A DNA stretch of 64,000 nucleotides from an uncultured Acidobacteriia bacterium (GCA_903851195.1 CAINNJ010000008.1:124001-188000); one strand, 5' to 3'. Positions 41,591 through 51,115 are shown, numbered from the stretch's first letter. A program made the numbers and translations. The notes: a model not told the origin generated them from the sequence alone.

Positions 41591-44527
41591 TTAAAATACC
41601 AGCCGCAAACCCAGCTGCGCCTGTCGCGGATCCCCCAACCCGCTTTGCACCGTGCCATCGAAGTTAAACAGCAAACCGGTCGTCTCCGGACGCTTCGGAT
41701 TCGCCCGGTTCGTCAGATTGAACGCATCCACGCTGGCCTGCAGCCGGTACCGCTCGGAAAGCTTAAAATTCTTCGCGGCCCGGAAATCCAGCGTAAAAAG
41801 CGTGTTGTCCTTCCACAGCGTATTGCGTTTCACAATATAGCCGTTCGCCAGCAGACGGTTGTCCACCGAAACCGGCTGCGGCGTGTGGAAGCTGATCGCC
41901 GGCGAAAACTCGATCCCGAACGGCGCTTCCCACAACCCGAACGAGTTAAACCGGTGCCGCTCATTCCGGTTGGAAAAACCATACTCCGGCTTGAAATTAT
42001 TCGCCACCACATACCGGTAGCTGAACGGATCGCGCTCGTTATCGTCGTCCGCCAGATCCTCGGAAAGCTGATAATTCATCTGGAACTGGAAGTGGCGCGT
42101 AAACTGTTTCTGCATCCCCAGCGTCAGCCCCCGGAACAACGACTTCGCTGAACTCTCCAGTGTCGTCAGCTGTCCGATTCCGTTCGTCCCGTCCGAACCC
42201 AGACCCGTGCTCCACGGCGAGTGGAACACCGCATCGTTGCGGTCCACGAAACGGCTGCCATGCACGCCCTTGGCATAGTTGAAGCCCGCGGTTACCTTCA
42301 GATCCGAAGTCAGCGCCTGCTCCACCGTCAGAGACCAGCTGTAAGTGCGCGGATTCGTGAAATTCTTGTCGGTCACATAAACCTGCGGGTCCGAAGGCGG
42401 CAGGTTGCTGGCGTTCGGCACCAGCTGGTTATAGGCGGGCGGCGTCAGGCCGAAACCGTTGAACGTGGAATCCCGATAAATCGATTGCCCCACGCTGCCA
42501 TTCGTCGACCGTGTGCTGGCGAAATCGAGGCCGGGCGTGCGCGCATAGAAAATCCCGCCGCCCAGCCGCACCAGAGTCTTCCCCTTGCCCATCGGATCCC
42601 ACACGATTCCGACGCGCGGCTGGAACTGCTTCCAGGACGAAGGAATCGTGCCGTTCGACGGGAATCCCGGCTTTCCGATGAATTTCGAGAAAAACACCTG
42701 ACCGGGCGCCGTGAGCACCGGCGGTTCCACCTGCGCATCCCAGCGCAGTCCATAGCTGATCGTCAGATTCGGACGCACCTTCCACTTGTCCTGCGCGAAC
42801 AGCGCCGGCTCCCACTGCACCAGATTCTGCGTGCCCGCCGCGTCCGTGCTCAGCCCGTTCACGCCCGCGAACTGCAGAAACAGCACCAGCGGACCGGTAA
42901 TCGTCGTCCCCGCCGGGCATTTACCGAAATTGTTCGTCGTGCCGTTCGAGCACTCCACGAAAGTCGGCCCGATATTCACATAATTCTCGAAGCCCTGAAC
43001 ACTGTCGAAGATATAGCGACCGTTTGAAAACCCGATAAACGTCTGTGTTGTCGCCGTGCGATTGATCTCCGCCCCGAATTTAAAGGTATGCGCGCCGCGC
43101 ACCAGCGACAGATTGTCGTTCAACTGGAAGCGCGTGTCATGGTCCTTGGTTGGAATAAAGAATGGCTCGCCGAAGCGATACTGGCCGCCGAAATCAATAC
43201 CAGTGTCCGGCAGCGGGCGGCTCTGTCCCGGCAGGCTCGGTCCCGAATACGTGCGCGGACGATCCTCCCGCGCGAACTGGAAACGCATCTCGTTCAGCAT
43301 GGATGGCGAGAGCGTGCTGTTCAGCTGGAGACTGATCGAATTGGAAAAGTCGATCTCCACCGCGTTCGCGCTGCGTCCCCACTGCTCCACGTCGAACGTG
43401 CCGTTCGGCTGGCTCGCGTGAGCGTAGTTATAACGCGCGGTAAACAGATTTTTCGCGCTCTGGTACCAGTCCACCTTCCCCAGCACCGCCACCGCATTGT
43501 TCTTCCGCGTAATGGGACCGTTCTCGCCCGGGTCGCCCAGTTTCGTCGCGAAAAAATTCACCAGACCGGCGTCGATCCGGTTCGGATTATTCTGTTTCGT
43601 CTGCGTGAAAAACTGCTGGTCGTCGCCCACGAAATAGAAGAGCTTGTCTTTCTTAATCGCGCCGCCCACCGTGCCGCCGAACTGCTCCTGCGAAAAACCG
43701 CTTAGCCGCGTGCCGTCTTTCAGCCGGGACGTCAGGCCCGTCCACTTCTGATACTCGTGCAAAGTGCCGTGCAGATCGTTGGTCCCGGACTTCGTCACCA
43801 CATTGATGAACCCGCCGGAACTGCGCCCGAACTCGGCAGGCGCGTTGTCGGACACCACCTGAAACTCTTTAATCGCATCCAGGCTGACCGTAAACGCCGG
43901 CCGCTGCCCCCCGCGCTGTTCGCCGAAAAACGGGTTATTGTTATCCGCGCCGTCGATGGACACATTGTTATTGATGCCCTTCTGCCCGTTGATCGAAATC
44001 TCATCCCCGTCCGGTCCCTGCACAATGGACACACCCGGAGTCAGCGTCGCGAGACTCAGATAATTTCGTCCGTTGTTCGGCAAATCCCGCACCGACCGCG
44101 TGTTGAGATAGGTGGAATTCTCGATCCGTTCGCTCTCCAGAACCGGCGCGTCCGTCGTGACCGTCACCACCTGATCCACCTGCGAAATACTCAGACTCAC
44201 GGGCAGCGAGATCGCCTGCCCTACCGCGAGATCCAGCCCCTGCAGCACCGCCACGCCGAAATTCGCGGCCTTGACGGTCACCTTATACTCGCCCAAAGGC
44301 AGCAGCAGCCCGAGAAAACGCCCGGCGTCGTCCGTCTCCGTCGCGCGCGTAAAGTTCGTGCCGGTGTTCGTGAGCGTCACCGACGCTTTGGGTACCGGGC
44401 GGCCGGAAGGATCCGTAACCGTGCCCTCGATGGTTCCCGTATTCGCCTGCGACTGCGCGAACAACCCTGCGGCAGACAGCAGAATACAGGCGAAAAAGCG
44501 AGTTGCCCCGCTGCTTTTGAAATTCAT
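41591..44527 (-). CDS. Oar-like TonB-dependent outer-membrane receptor 3
   Basis: A 978-residue outer-membrane receptor: signal peptide (about 1-25, ...AAGLFAQ), carboxypeptidase-regulatory-like domain at about 30-115 (GTVTDPSGRPVPKASVTL), plug-like region at about 135-235 (VRDLPNNGRNYLSLATL, AIKEFQVVSDNAPAEFGRSSGG) and barrel ending QLGLRLVF. A TACAAT on the minus strand (44552-44547) may be its -10 box and GAGGT precedes the ATG. It converges on the purine operon, ending 26 bases from the selenoprotein candidate. Ligand unknown. It is shorter than the other two receptors and not a close copy of either by eye. Confidence 0.86.
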   Translation of the reverse strand: MNFKSSGATRFFACILLSAAGLFAQSQANTGTIEGTVTDPSGRPVPKASVTLTNTGTNFTRATETDDAGRFLGLLLPLGEYKVTVKAANFGVAVLQGLDLAVGQAISLPVSLSISQVDQVVTVTTDAPVLESERIENSTYLNTRSVRDLPNNGRNYLSLATLTPGVSIVQGPDGDEISINGQKGINNNVSIDGADNNNPFFGEQRGGQRPAFTVSLDAIKEFQVVSDNAPAEFGRSSGGFINVVTKSGTNDLHGTLHEYQKWTGLTSRLKDGTRLSGFSQEQFGGTVGGAIKKDKLFYFVGDDQQFFTQTKQNNPNRIDAGLVNFFATKLGDPGENGPITRKNNAVAVLGKVDWYQSAKNLFTARYNYAHASQPNGTFDVEQWGRSANAVEIDFSNSISLQLNSTLSPSMLNEMRFQFAREDRPRTYSGPSLPGQSRPLPDTGIDFGGQYRFGEPFFIPTKDHDTRFQLNDNLSLVRGAHTFKFGAEINRTATTQTFIGFSNGRYIFDSVQGFENYVNIGPTFVECSNGTTNNFGKCPAGTTITGPLVLFLQFAGVNGLSTDAAGTQNLVQWEPALFAQDKWKVRPNLTISYGLRWDAQVEPPVLTAPGQVFFSKFIGKPGFPSNGTIPSSWKQFQPRVGIVWDPMGKGKTLVRLGGGIFYARTPGLDFASTRSTNGSVGQSIYRDSTFNGFGLTPPAYNQLVPNASNLPPSDPQVYVTDKNFTNPRTYSWSLTVEQALTSDLKVTAGFNYAKGVHGSRFVDRNDAVFHSPWSTGLGSDGTNGIGQLTTLESSAKSLFRGLTLGMQKQFTRHFQFQMNYQLSEDLADDDNERDPFSYRYVVANNFKPEYGFSNRNERHRFNSFGLWEAPFGIEFSPAISFHTPQPVSVDNRLLANGYIVKRNTLWKDNTLFTLDFRAAKNFKLSERYRLQASVDAFNLTNRANPKRPETTGLLFNFDGTVQSGLGDPRQAQLGLRLVF

Positions 44528-44611
44528 CCCTGACCTCGTTCTCTCGATTGTAATAGTTATGGTCGAGCGACAGGGCTCAAGGCGTGAGTATGCTGCGGCA
44601 CTCTCCGAATG

Positions 44612-44995
44612 TCAAGACGGTTTCAAAGCCGGTGGCTTTTCGTCCGGAACCGGCAGGCCATGCATTCTTAAGAACGAAAGCTTGTCCCAGTATCCCCGCT
44701 GGAAGACAATCCGCCCGTCGCGCACATGAAAAAATCCGCAGCCGCGCAATCCCCTGGGATCCCGCCATTCGAGAATCGCCCATTCGCCGTCCTCGAAGAT
44801 CTGCTCCACCAGACAAACCATCTCCGCCGCTTCGAAACCATTTCGAAACATTCGCCGGATCGCCTCGCGGCCCTCGACCGGGCTCTCCGCCACCTGATGA
44901 TTCACCGCGTTCTCCTCATAGAAGTCCGCCAGTTCATCGGCGTCTGCCCGGTTAAAGGCCTCCACCCATCGCTGCACCAGTTCACGCGGTCGCAT
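44612..44995 (-). CDS. SnoaL/NTF2-like cytoplasmic protein
   Basis: A 127-residue single-domain protein of the SnoaL-like group: helix RELVQRWVEAFNRADADELADFYEENAVNH, then strands WAILEWRDPRGLRGCGFFHVRDGRIVFQRGYWD. The final DGRIV-x-x-RGYWD strand is characteristic. No signal peptide. Members include ketosteroid-isomerase-like enzymes and many proteins of unknown function, so no reaction is assigned. It lies upstream of receptor 3 on the same strand and is divergent from hemC. Confidence 0.75.
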   Translation of the reverse strand: MRPRELVQRWVEAFNRADADELADFYEENAVNHQVAESPVEGREAIRRMFRNGFEAAEMVCLVEQIFEDGEWAILEWRDPRGLRGCGFFHVRDGRIVFQRGYWDKLSFLRMHGLPVPDEKPPALKPS

Positions 44996-45038
44996 CTGCT
45001 TCTCAGATCGTAGCCCAAATCTCCGCCATACCGCCCGC

Positions 45039-45044
45039 TACACT
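45039..45044 (+). promoter_or_regulatory. -10 box before hemC, probable leaderless start
   Basis: TACACT ends 8 nt before the hemC ATG at 45053; the bases between (GAACTTAT) contain no Shine-Dalgarno sequence. Confidence 0.4.
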
Positions 45045-45052
45045 GAACTTAT

Positions 45053-45949
45053 ATGTTGGTGATCGGGTCCAGAGGGTCTCAACTTGCTCTCTGGCAGGCA
45101 AATTACACAAAAGACCGTCTCGAAGCAAGAGGCGTTGAAACCAGGATTGAAATCATCCATACCAAAGGTGACAAAGTCCTCGACGTGCCTCTCAGCAAGG
45201 TAGGCGGCAAAGGGCTGTTCACGAAAGAAATTGAGGAGGCTCTTCTCGATCGCCGCATCGACCTCGCGGTCCACAGCCTCAAAGATCTTCCCACCGAACT
45301 TCCCGCCGGGCTGATGATTGCCGCCATCCCGCAGCGCGCCGAACCTCTCGACGCCATTATCGGAGGCAAACTCCGCGAACTCAAATTCGGCGCCGTCGTC
45401 GGCACCAGTTCGCTCCGCCGCGTCGCGCAGCTCAAGAGAATTCGTCCCGATCTCGACCTGCAGTCCATCCGCGGCAACGTGGACACGCGCATCAACAAGG
45501 TGGAAAAAGGGCACTACGACGCCATCGTGCTCGCCGCCGCAGGACTGCGCCGCCTCGGCTGGGGCGACATCATCAGCGAAACCTTCCGCGCCGACATCAT
45601 GCTCCCCGCCGTCGGCCAGGGCGCTCTGGCGATCGAAACTCTCACCAGCGGCGCCGGCTTCGAAGCCTGCCGCCCGCTCGACGACCCGTGGACCCACTTC
45701 GCCATCACCGCCGAACGCGCCATGCTCGCCGAACTGGGCGGCGGCTGCCAGGTCCCCATCGGCGCCTATGCCACGCTCGAAAACACCGAACTGTTCCTCA
45801 CCGGCGGCGTCTTCTCGCCCGACGGCAGCGTCATGATCCGCTACACCGCCACCGGCGACTGCACCCGCGCCGCGGAACTGGGCCGCAACGTGGCGAAGGT
45901 GCTGCTGCAGCGCGGCGCAGGCAGTATCCTCGAATCGGTCTACGAATGA
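45053..45949 (+). CDS. hemC: Hydroxymethylbilane synthase (porphobilinogen deaminase)
   Basis: A 298-residue enzyme joining four porphobilinogens into hydroxymethylbilane for haem, sirohaem and cobalamin synthesis. Landmarks: GSRGSQLALWQA (5-16), AVHSLKDLPTELP (72-84, with the catalytic Asp78), TSSLRRVAQL and GNVDTR (substrate and cofactor Arg residues), and Cys232 in GGGCQVPIG, which holds the dipyrromethane cofactor. Complete. Its stop overlaps the next gene (ATGA), placing the three steps to uroporphyrinogen III and precorrin-2 together. Confidence 0.96.
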   Translation: MLVIGSRGSQLALWQANYTKDRLEARGVETRIEIIHTKGDKVLDVPLSKVGGKGLFTKEIEEALLDRRIDLAVHSLKDLPTELPAGLMIAAIPQRAEPLDAIIGGKLRELKFGAVVGTSSLRRVAQLKRIRPDLDLQSIRGNVDTRINKVEKGHYDAIVLAAAGLRRLGWGDIISETFRADIMLPAVGQGALAIETLTSGAGFEACRPLDDPWTHFAITAERAMLAELGGGCQVPIGAYATLENTELFLTGGVFSPDGSVMIRYTATGDCTRAAELGRNVAKVLLQRGAGSILESVYE

Positions 45950-47463
45950 AAAAGGTTTACCTGGTCGGGGCTGGCCCGGGCGATCCTGAACTCCTCACCC
46001 TCAAAGGCCGCCGTCTTCTGGAACAGGCCGACTGTATCCTCTACGACCATCTCGCCGGCTCCGAACTCCTCGACCTCGCGCCCGCCGAGGCCGAACGCAT
46101 CTACGTCGGCAAAAAAAAGTCCGACCATGCCATGTCGCAGCAGGAGATCTGCGACCTTCTCGTGGAACGCGGCAGGCAGGGCCTCAATGTCGTCCGTCTC
46201 AAAGGCGGCGACCCGTTTATCTTCGGCCGCGGCGGCGAGGAAGCCGAAGCCCTCGCGCTCGCCGGCCTCCCCTTCGAAGTGGTCCCCGGAGTCACCTCGC
46301 CCCTCGGCATCGCCGCCTACACCGGCGTTCCGCTCACGCATCGCGATCACACCTCCGTCGTCACGTTCATCACCGGCCATGACGTCGAGACCATCGACTG
46401 GACCAAAGTGGGCACCTCCGAGACGCTGGTAATCTTCATGGGTCTCTCCAATTTCGACACCATCGCCCAACGCGTCATCGCAGGCGGCCGGGCCGCCTCC
46501 ACCCCCGCCATGGCCGTACGCTGGGGCACCCGCCCGGATCAGGAAGTCGTCACCGGCACCCTCGAAACGCTCCCGCTCCGGATCCGCGAACGTGGTCTGA
46601 AGCCGCCCGCCACCATCATCGTGGGCGATGTCGTCAGTCTCCGCGACAAGCTGAGCTGGTACGAAAAACTCCCCCTTTTCGGACAGTCCATCGTCGTCAC
46701 CAGAGCGCGCGATCAGGCCGGCACCCTTTCCACCCGTTTGCGCCAGTTGGGCGCGCATGTGGTGGAACTCCCGACCATCGCCATCCAGCCGGCGGCGGAC
46801 TACCGCCCGCTCGACAACGCCATCGCCGCCCTGCCCTCGTACGACTGGCTGATCTTCACCAGCGCGAACGGTGTCCGCTGCTTTCTGGAACGTCTCGACG
46901 CCTCGCCCGCGGACCTTCGTGCCATTCGCGGCCGCATCTGCGCCATCGGCCCGGCCACCCGTGACGCCCTGGAATGCTTCCACATCAAAGTGGATGTCCT
47001 CGCCGAACAGTACGTCGCCGAGGGTCTTCTCCGGACGCTTGCCGCTTTTGACCTCGCCGGCTCCAGAATCCTGATCGCCCGCGCCGCCGTCGCCCGCGAT
47101 GTTCTCCCCGACGAGCTTCGCCGCCGCGGCGCTTATGTCGATGTCTGCGAAGCCTATCGCACGGTCCCCCCCGCCGAACTCGCCGGTCGCGTGGCCGCCG
47201 TCCTGAGCGCCCGGCCAGACTGGATCACCTTCACCAGTTCCTCCACGGTGGAAAACCTCATGACTGCGCTCGGTCCCCGTGCCGCCGACGCCCTGACCGG
47301 AGTCCAAACCGCCAGCATCGGGCCCATCACGAGCGACACACTCAGGAAATATAAGATCCCGGTGAGCATGCAGGCATCCGTTTATACAGTTCCGGGTCTC
47401 ATCGATGCGATTCTGGCTTCCGCCGGAGCCGTTTCAGTACCTCATCCGGAGGAGCGGGTATAA
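45946..47463 (+). CDS. cobA-hemD: Uroporphyrinogen-III C-methyltransferase / uroporphyrinogen-III synthase fusion
   Basis: A 505-residue two-domain enzyme. Residues 1-245 are the SUMT (CobA) domain ([52 protein letters not shown]), methylating uroporphyrinogen III to precorrin-2. Residues about 250-500 are the HemD domain ([42 protein letters not shown]), which cyclises hydroxymethylbilane. Such fusions occur in several phyla. It both makes and can divert uroporphyrinogen III towards sirohaem/cobalamin. The true start is the ATGA overlap with hemC; sequence upstream in the same frame is out-of-frame hemC. Confidence 0.94.
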   Translation: MKKVYLVGAGPGDPELLTLKGRRLLEQADCILYDHLAGSELLDLAPAEAERIYVGKKKSDHAMSQQEICDLLVERGRQGLNVVRLKGGDPFIFGRGGEEAEALALAGLPFEVVPGVTSPLGIAAYTGVPLTHRDHTSVVTFITGHDVETIDWTKVGTSETLVIFMGLSNFDTIAQRVIAGGRAASTPAMAVRWGTRPDQEVVTGTLETLPLRIRERGLKPPATIIVGDVVSLRDKLSWYEKLPLFGQSIVVTRARDQAGTLSTRLRQLGAHVVELPTIAIQPAADYRPLDNAIAALPSYDWLIFTSANGVRCFLERLDASPADLRAIRGRICAIGPATRDALECFHIKVDVLAEQYVAEGLLRTLAAFDLAGSRILIARAAVARDVLPDELRRRGAYVDVCEAYRTVPPAELAGRVAAVLSARPDWITFTSSSTVENLMTALGPRAADALTGVQTASIGPITSDTLRKYKIPVSMQASVYTVPGLIDAILASAGAVSVPHPEERV

Positions 47464-47464
47464 T
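47459..47464 (+). promoter_or_regulatory. Consensus -10 box before the lipoprotein gene, leaderless
   Basis: A perfect TATAAT overlaps the stop of cobA-hemD and ends 6 nt before the GTG at 47471. No Shine-Dalgarno lies between. This is the clearest leaderless-type start in the window. Confidence 0.55.
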
Positions 47465-47470
47465 CGGACA

Positions 47471-47956
47471 GTGAAATCAGCTTTTATCGGCGCTCTGGCC
47501 GTCGCGACCGTCAGCCTGGTCACCCTGACAGGGTGCTCGAAGAACATCGATAACCTCGAAGCCGTCAAACAGGGCGTGCTTCGCGATATTCCAAAAGACG
47601 TGAATGTCGGCGCGATGGACGTCAATGTCGTCTCCGTTTCCTTCCGCGGCCAGGAGGCCGACGCGGTAGTTTCCTTTGCTCCTAAGGGCGGCCCGCCCAT
47701 GATGAGCATGAACTACACCATGGAACGGAAAAGCAACGAGTGGCACATTAAGAAACGCGCCAACGGAGACATCCAGAAACATGCCGGACAAGCTGCAGGC
47801 GCGGCCGGAACAGCCGGACCGCTCAGTGGTGACTCTGCCCAACTGCCTCCCGGCCATCCGTCCACCGGTGCCGCACAACCCAACACAGCCCCGCCCATCA
47901 GTGGCGATTCACAACTGCCCCCGGGCCACCCCCCGCTCGATGGCTCGAAAAAGTAA
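47471..47956 (+). CDS. Exported lipoprotein of unknown function
   Basis: A 161-residue lipoprotein: signal peptide with lipobox LTGC (19-22), lipid attached to Cys22. The mature domain (about 25-105; NLEAVKQGVLRDIPKDVNVGAMDVNVVSVSFRGQEADAVVSF, then WHIKKR) is a small alpha/beta unit of no family I recognise. The tail holds two copies of a short motif, SGDSAQLPPGHP and SGDSQLPPGHP, separated by an Ala/Pro linker. I start it at GTG 47471 because the signal peptide begins there and a TATAAT lies 6 nt upstream; the open frame reaches back into cobA-hemD. Confidence 0.75.
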   Translation: MKSAFIGALAVATVSLVTLTGCSKNIDNLEAVKQGVLRDIPKDVNVGAMDVNVVSVSFRGQEADAVVSFAPKGGPPMMSMNYTMERKSNEWHIKKRANGDIQKHAGQAAGAAGTAGPLSGDSAQLPPGHPSTGAAQPNTAPPISGDSQLPPGHPPLDGSKK

Positions 47957-47971
47957 GGAAACCAACAAAAC

Positions 47972-49144
47972 ATGAAGGTCGCGATTCTCGGAGGTGGGCC
48001 CTCGGGCGCATTTGCCGCGGAACGGCTTGCATCCGCGGGCGTCCGAACGGTCGTGTTCGACGAGAAACTCGCATGGGAAAAGCCTTGCGGAGGCGGCCTT
48101 ACATGGAAGGCCTACTCCCAGTATCCCTTTCTGCAACAGAACGACACGCCGAAGAAGATCGTCACCGAAACGAACCTCTCCGCCCCGAAGAGTCAGCCGG
48201 TCACCCTCGCGCTCGACCGCCCGCTTCTCATCTACTCCCGTTTCGACCTGAACAACCTCCTGCTCGACCGCGCGCAACACGCCGGCGCGCAGATTGAAAA
48301 AGATCGCGTCCTGAATATCGAACGCACCGGCTCGGGCTGGAACCTGCGCACCAAAACCGGCACCGTGGACGCCGACTATTGCATCCTCGCCACCGGCGCC
48401 CGCAACCCGCTCAGGGACTTCGGCACGGAATTAACCGCCAGCGACACCATGAGCGCGCTCGGCTACTATGTCCCGGGCGACCGCCAGAAGATCGACATCC
48501 AGTTCTTACCTGGCCTCGAGGGCTATATCTGGGTCTTCCCTCGCTGCGGACACCTGTCCGTGGGTATCTGCGGCAAGGGCGAGACCGCGGCAGCCCTGCG
48601 CGTGCGGCTCGAACGCTACATGGCCGAACAGGGCATCTCTCGCGACGGCGCCACGTTCTACAGCCACCTTCTCCCCTGCCTCGACACCCCGGCCTGGAAG
48701 CGCAACCGCGTCGCGGGCGACGGCTGGCTGGCCGTGGGCGACGCCGCCGGCCTGGTCGATCCCATCACCGGCGAAGGCTTGTATTACGCCATGCGCTCCG
48801 CCGACCTCGCTACCCAGGCGATTCTCGCCGATACGTCCGAAGACATCGGACTCGCTTACCGGAAAGCCCTACGCCGGGATTTCGTGCACGACCTGGAATT
48901 CGGCTCCCGCCTCGCCAACCGCGTCTTTCACGGCACTTTCCTCTGGGGCGCCGTCACCAGCCGCATGGTCCAGTTCACCCGCCTGAGCCCGAAATTCCGC
49001 GATGTCATGCAGGACCTGTTCGCTGGCACCCAGCCCTACGTGGGTCTGAAAAAGCGCCTGTTCCGAAACCTGAACGGCAGCCTCATCGAAATCGTCTGCA
49101 ATCTCGGCTTCGGACGCCTGGTCCCCGGCCGCGACCCGGCTTAA
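47972..49144 (+). CDS. Geranylgeranyl-reductase-like FAD-dependent oxidoreductase
   Basis: A 390-residue flavoprotein. The N-terminal FAD-binding motif GGGPSGAFAAERLA (7-20) is followed by the PCGGGLT segment and later by GDGWLAVGDAAGLVDPITGEGLYYAM (about 249-274), the pattern of the geranylgeranyl reductase/digeranylgeranylglycerophospholipid reductase group. In bacteria members reduce isoprenoid side chains, for example of menaquinone or hopanoid precursors, or other double bonds. Substrate not determinable. It follows the lipoprotein by 15 bases; its stop overlaps the convergent propeller gene by 4 nt. Confidence 0.85.
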   Translation: MKVAILGGGPSGAFAAERLASAGVRTVVFDEKLAWEKPCGGGLTWKAYSQYPFLQQNDTPKKIVTETNLSAPKSQPVTLALDRPLLIYSRFDLNNLLLDRAQHAGAQIEKDRVLNIERTGSGWNLRTKTGTVDADYCILATGARNPLRDFGTELTASDTMSALGYYVPGDRQKIDIQFLPGLEGYIWVFPRCGHLSVGICGKGETAAALRVRLERYMAEQGISRDGATFYSHLLPCLDTPAWKRNRVAGDGWLAVGDAAGLVDPITGEGLYYAMRSADLATQAILADTSEDIGLAYRKALRRDFVHDLEFGSRLANRVFHGTFLWGAVTSRMVQFTRLSPKFRDVMQDLFAGTQPYVGLKKRLFRNLNGSLIEIVCNLGFGRLVPGRDPA

Positions 49145-50277
49145 GCCTCTTTCGGGACAATCACCGCCGACTGCGGATTCCCGCCCATCGGGAACACCGT
49201 AAACAGCGGTTTCGTTCTGACCGAACGGTCGAGCACCGTCGGCATCCGGATCACCGATACATCGCCGGAATCCTGCCCCAGCACCAGCGCGTATTCCTCA
49301 TCGGGCGTGAGCAGTACCTCACCGGGCCTTCCCCCCATGTGAACGGACGCCGAAAGTTTCCGGGTCTCGATATCGAGAATCGTCAGATCGCCGCTGCCCG
49401 GATTGGTCACCAGCAGCAGATTGCGCGTGAAGGAAACCGCCATCCCGTGCGGCGTTCGTCCGGCCACGATCGTCTGGTCCACTTCGCTCTGGTAAGGATT
49501 GACGATCGCGATCACGTCCTGATCCGCCGCCCCGCCACCCGTCACGAACATCTGCCCGCCGTTGTCGTTAAAGGTGAATCGCGATGGCGCGAACGACAAC
49601 GGCAGCCGCGCGATCAGGGCACCGGTGACAGAATCCAGTGTGACCACCTGCTTCAGGTCGCCGAGTCCCGCCAGAATCATCTTCCCGTCGTTCCGGAACT
49701 GCACGACGCCGCATCGCGACCCGACCTCGGTAGTTCCCAACACACGGCAATCCGGCAACCCCACCCGGCTGATTCCTCGCGATTCCAGTGACACCACCGC
49801 CATGGACTCCGCGATCGCAAGCCCCGTGGGAGTCTCGGGCAGCGCAGCCTGCTTCTTCACCCGGAACGTGTTCGTATCCACGACGCAGATCGTCGAGGGT
49901 TGTTCCGTGATAACGACCAGCGACTTCCCGTCCGCCTGCGGCGCGGCAGCCACGATCTTCCCGGCCAAAACCAGTTTCCGCGAAGGCTTCCAGTGCGCCA
50001 GATCCAGTTCGACCAGTGTCCGCGCATCCGGACACGTCACGAACACCCGAGCCCCGGCCCGCAGCACCTGAGCCGGCATCTGATCGAGCGGGATCGTCGC
50101 GGCGTGGCGAAACTCCGCCAGATCCGCCACCGCGATGCCACGCTCCGCGGCGCTCGCCACAAACAGCCAGCCAAAATACCGCCTGGCCAGTTTGCGGCCG
50201 CAACCGGCAAGCAGCGCCGTCGCCAGAAGTGTTCGTCGGGTCAAAGCCGAGTTTACCAACCGAACGGAAACAAACAT
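49141..50277 (-). CDS. YVTN-type beta-propeller lipoprotein
   Basis: A 378-residue exported propeller. The N-terminus has TRRTLL followed by ATALLAGC (about 13-26): a lipobox with Cys26, possibly Tat-dependent. Repeats typical of YVTN/lactonase-like seven-blade propellers run through the mature part (RVFVTCPDARTLVELDL, KSLVVITEQPSTICVVDT, GQMFVTGGG, LLLVTNPGSGDLTILDIET, EYALVLGQDSGDVSVIRM). No enzyme motif seen. It starts right after the sulfite-oxidase-like gene ends (stop at 50278), so the two are one transcription unit and may work together at the membrane; this pairing is inference. Confidence 0.75.
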   Translation of the reverse strand: MFVSVRLVNSALTRRTLLATALLAGCGRKLARRYFGWLFVASAAERGIAVADLAEFRHAATIPLDQMPAQVLRAGARVFVTCPDARTLVELDLAHWKPSRKLVLAGKIVAAAPQADGKSLVVITEQPSTICVVDTNTFRVKKQAALPETPTGLAIAESMAVVSLESRGISRVGLPDCRVLGTTEVGSRCGVVQFRNDGKMILAGLGDLKQVVTLDSVTGALIARLPLSFAPSRFTFNDNGGQMFVTGGGAADQDVIAIVNPYQSEVDQTIVAGRTPHGMAVSFTRNLLLVTNPGSGDLTILDIETRKLSASVHMGGRPGEVLLTPDEEYALVLGQDSGDVSVIRMPTVLDRSVRTKPLFTVFPMGGNPQSAVIVPKEA

Positions 50278-50958
50278 TCAGGGCAACCGGGGCGCAGTCC
50301 AGCTGTGCCGCTCTTCGGCCCAGGGATCCCCGCGCCTGTGATACCCGTTCCGTTCCCAAAAGCCCGGCCGGTCCGCGGGAAGAAATTCCAGCCCGGAAAT
50401 CCACTTGGCGCTTTTCCAGGCATACAGCCTCGGAATAATCAGACGAGCCGGACCGCCATGATCGGTCGAGATCGGGTCGCCGTCGTGCGTAGTCGCCACC
50501 AATGCATCTTCGCCGAGAAAGTCGTCCAGCGGCAGGTTCGTCGTAAAACCACGGTCGTAGCCATGTGCCAGAACGAAAGCAGCGCCCTCCCGCAAACCAC
50601 CCGCCCGCGCCAGCAGGTCCCGCGTCGCGACGCCCTCCCAGAGATTCCCCAGCCGGCTCCACCGTGTGACGCAGTGGAAATCCGCAAAAACCTTCGTCCG
50701 CGGCAGCGTTCGAAACTCCGCCCAGGACAACTCGACCGGCTCCTTAACCAAACCGAATAGCCGCAACTTCCACTCCGCCAAGTCGATCGCCGGCGGCCCG
50801 CTCGCATCCAGCACCGGCCACTTCTTCGTTCGGGACTGCCCGGGCGGAAGCCGCTTCTCCCGCACCACGTCCGAACTCACCACAACTCCCTCCGGCAGTT
50901 CCCCGGCGACGGCAATCCGATCCGGCTGATCTTTGCTTCGGTCCATAAAAAAGCTCAT
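50278..50958 (-). CDS. Sulfite-oxidase-like molybdopterin oxidoreductase
   Basis: A 226-residue protein consisting essentially of the molybdopterin-binding domain of the sulfite oxidase/MsrP family. The molybdenum ligand Cys96 lies in FADFHCVTRWS, followed by LWEGVATRDLL and GPARLIIPRLYAWKSAKWISGLEFL, standard for the stand-alone sulfite-oxidase-like group. No signal peptide is visible, so it appears cytoplasmic, unlike periplasmic MsrP; substrate unknown. First gene of a pair with the propeller lipoprotein. A divergent promoter region (50959-51115) lies upstream. Confidence 0.88.
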   Translation of the reverse strand: MSFFMDRSKDQPDRIAVAGELPEGVVVSSDVVREKRLPPGQSRTKKWPVLDASGPPAIDLAEWKLRLFGLVKEPVELSWAEFRTLPRTKVFADFHCVTRWSRLGNLWEGVATRDLLARAGGLREGAAFVLAHGYDRGFTTNLPLDDFLGEDALVATTHDGDPISTDHGGPARLIIPRLYAWKSAKWISGLEFLPADRPGFWERNGYHRRGDPWAEERHSWTAPRLP

Positions 50959-51057
50959 TCCCCGACGCCGATCCCAGGTGTCAGATCTTCCTGGTCATGA
51001 ATCAACGCTCCAAAAAATGGTATTGCGCTTGCAAACAAACGGCCGGGAAGAATCTGT

Positions 51058-51086
51058 TTGATGTCAACCATTTTGCGGTGTACCAT
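51058..51086 (+). promoter_or_regulatory. Sigma-70-like promoter for the 51116 gene
   Basis: TTGATG (51058-51063) and TACCAT (51081-51086) are separated by exactly 17 bases in the 157-base divergent region 50959-51115. Transcription would start near 51093, leaving room for the GGAG at 51107-51110. Confidence 0.5.
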
Positions 51087-51115
51087 GATATTCATCTTCT
51101 TCTCACGGAGACCGG

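Noticed and set aside
45688-45945. Upstream extension of the cobA-hemD fusion
   Set aside because: Out-of-frame hemC sequence; SUMT proteins start at the conserved [11 protein letters not shown] segment.
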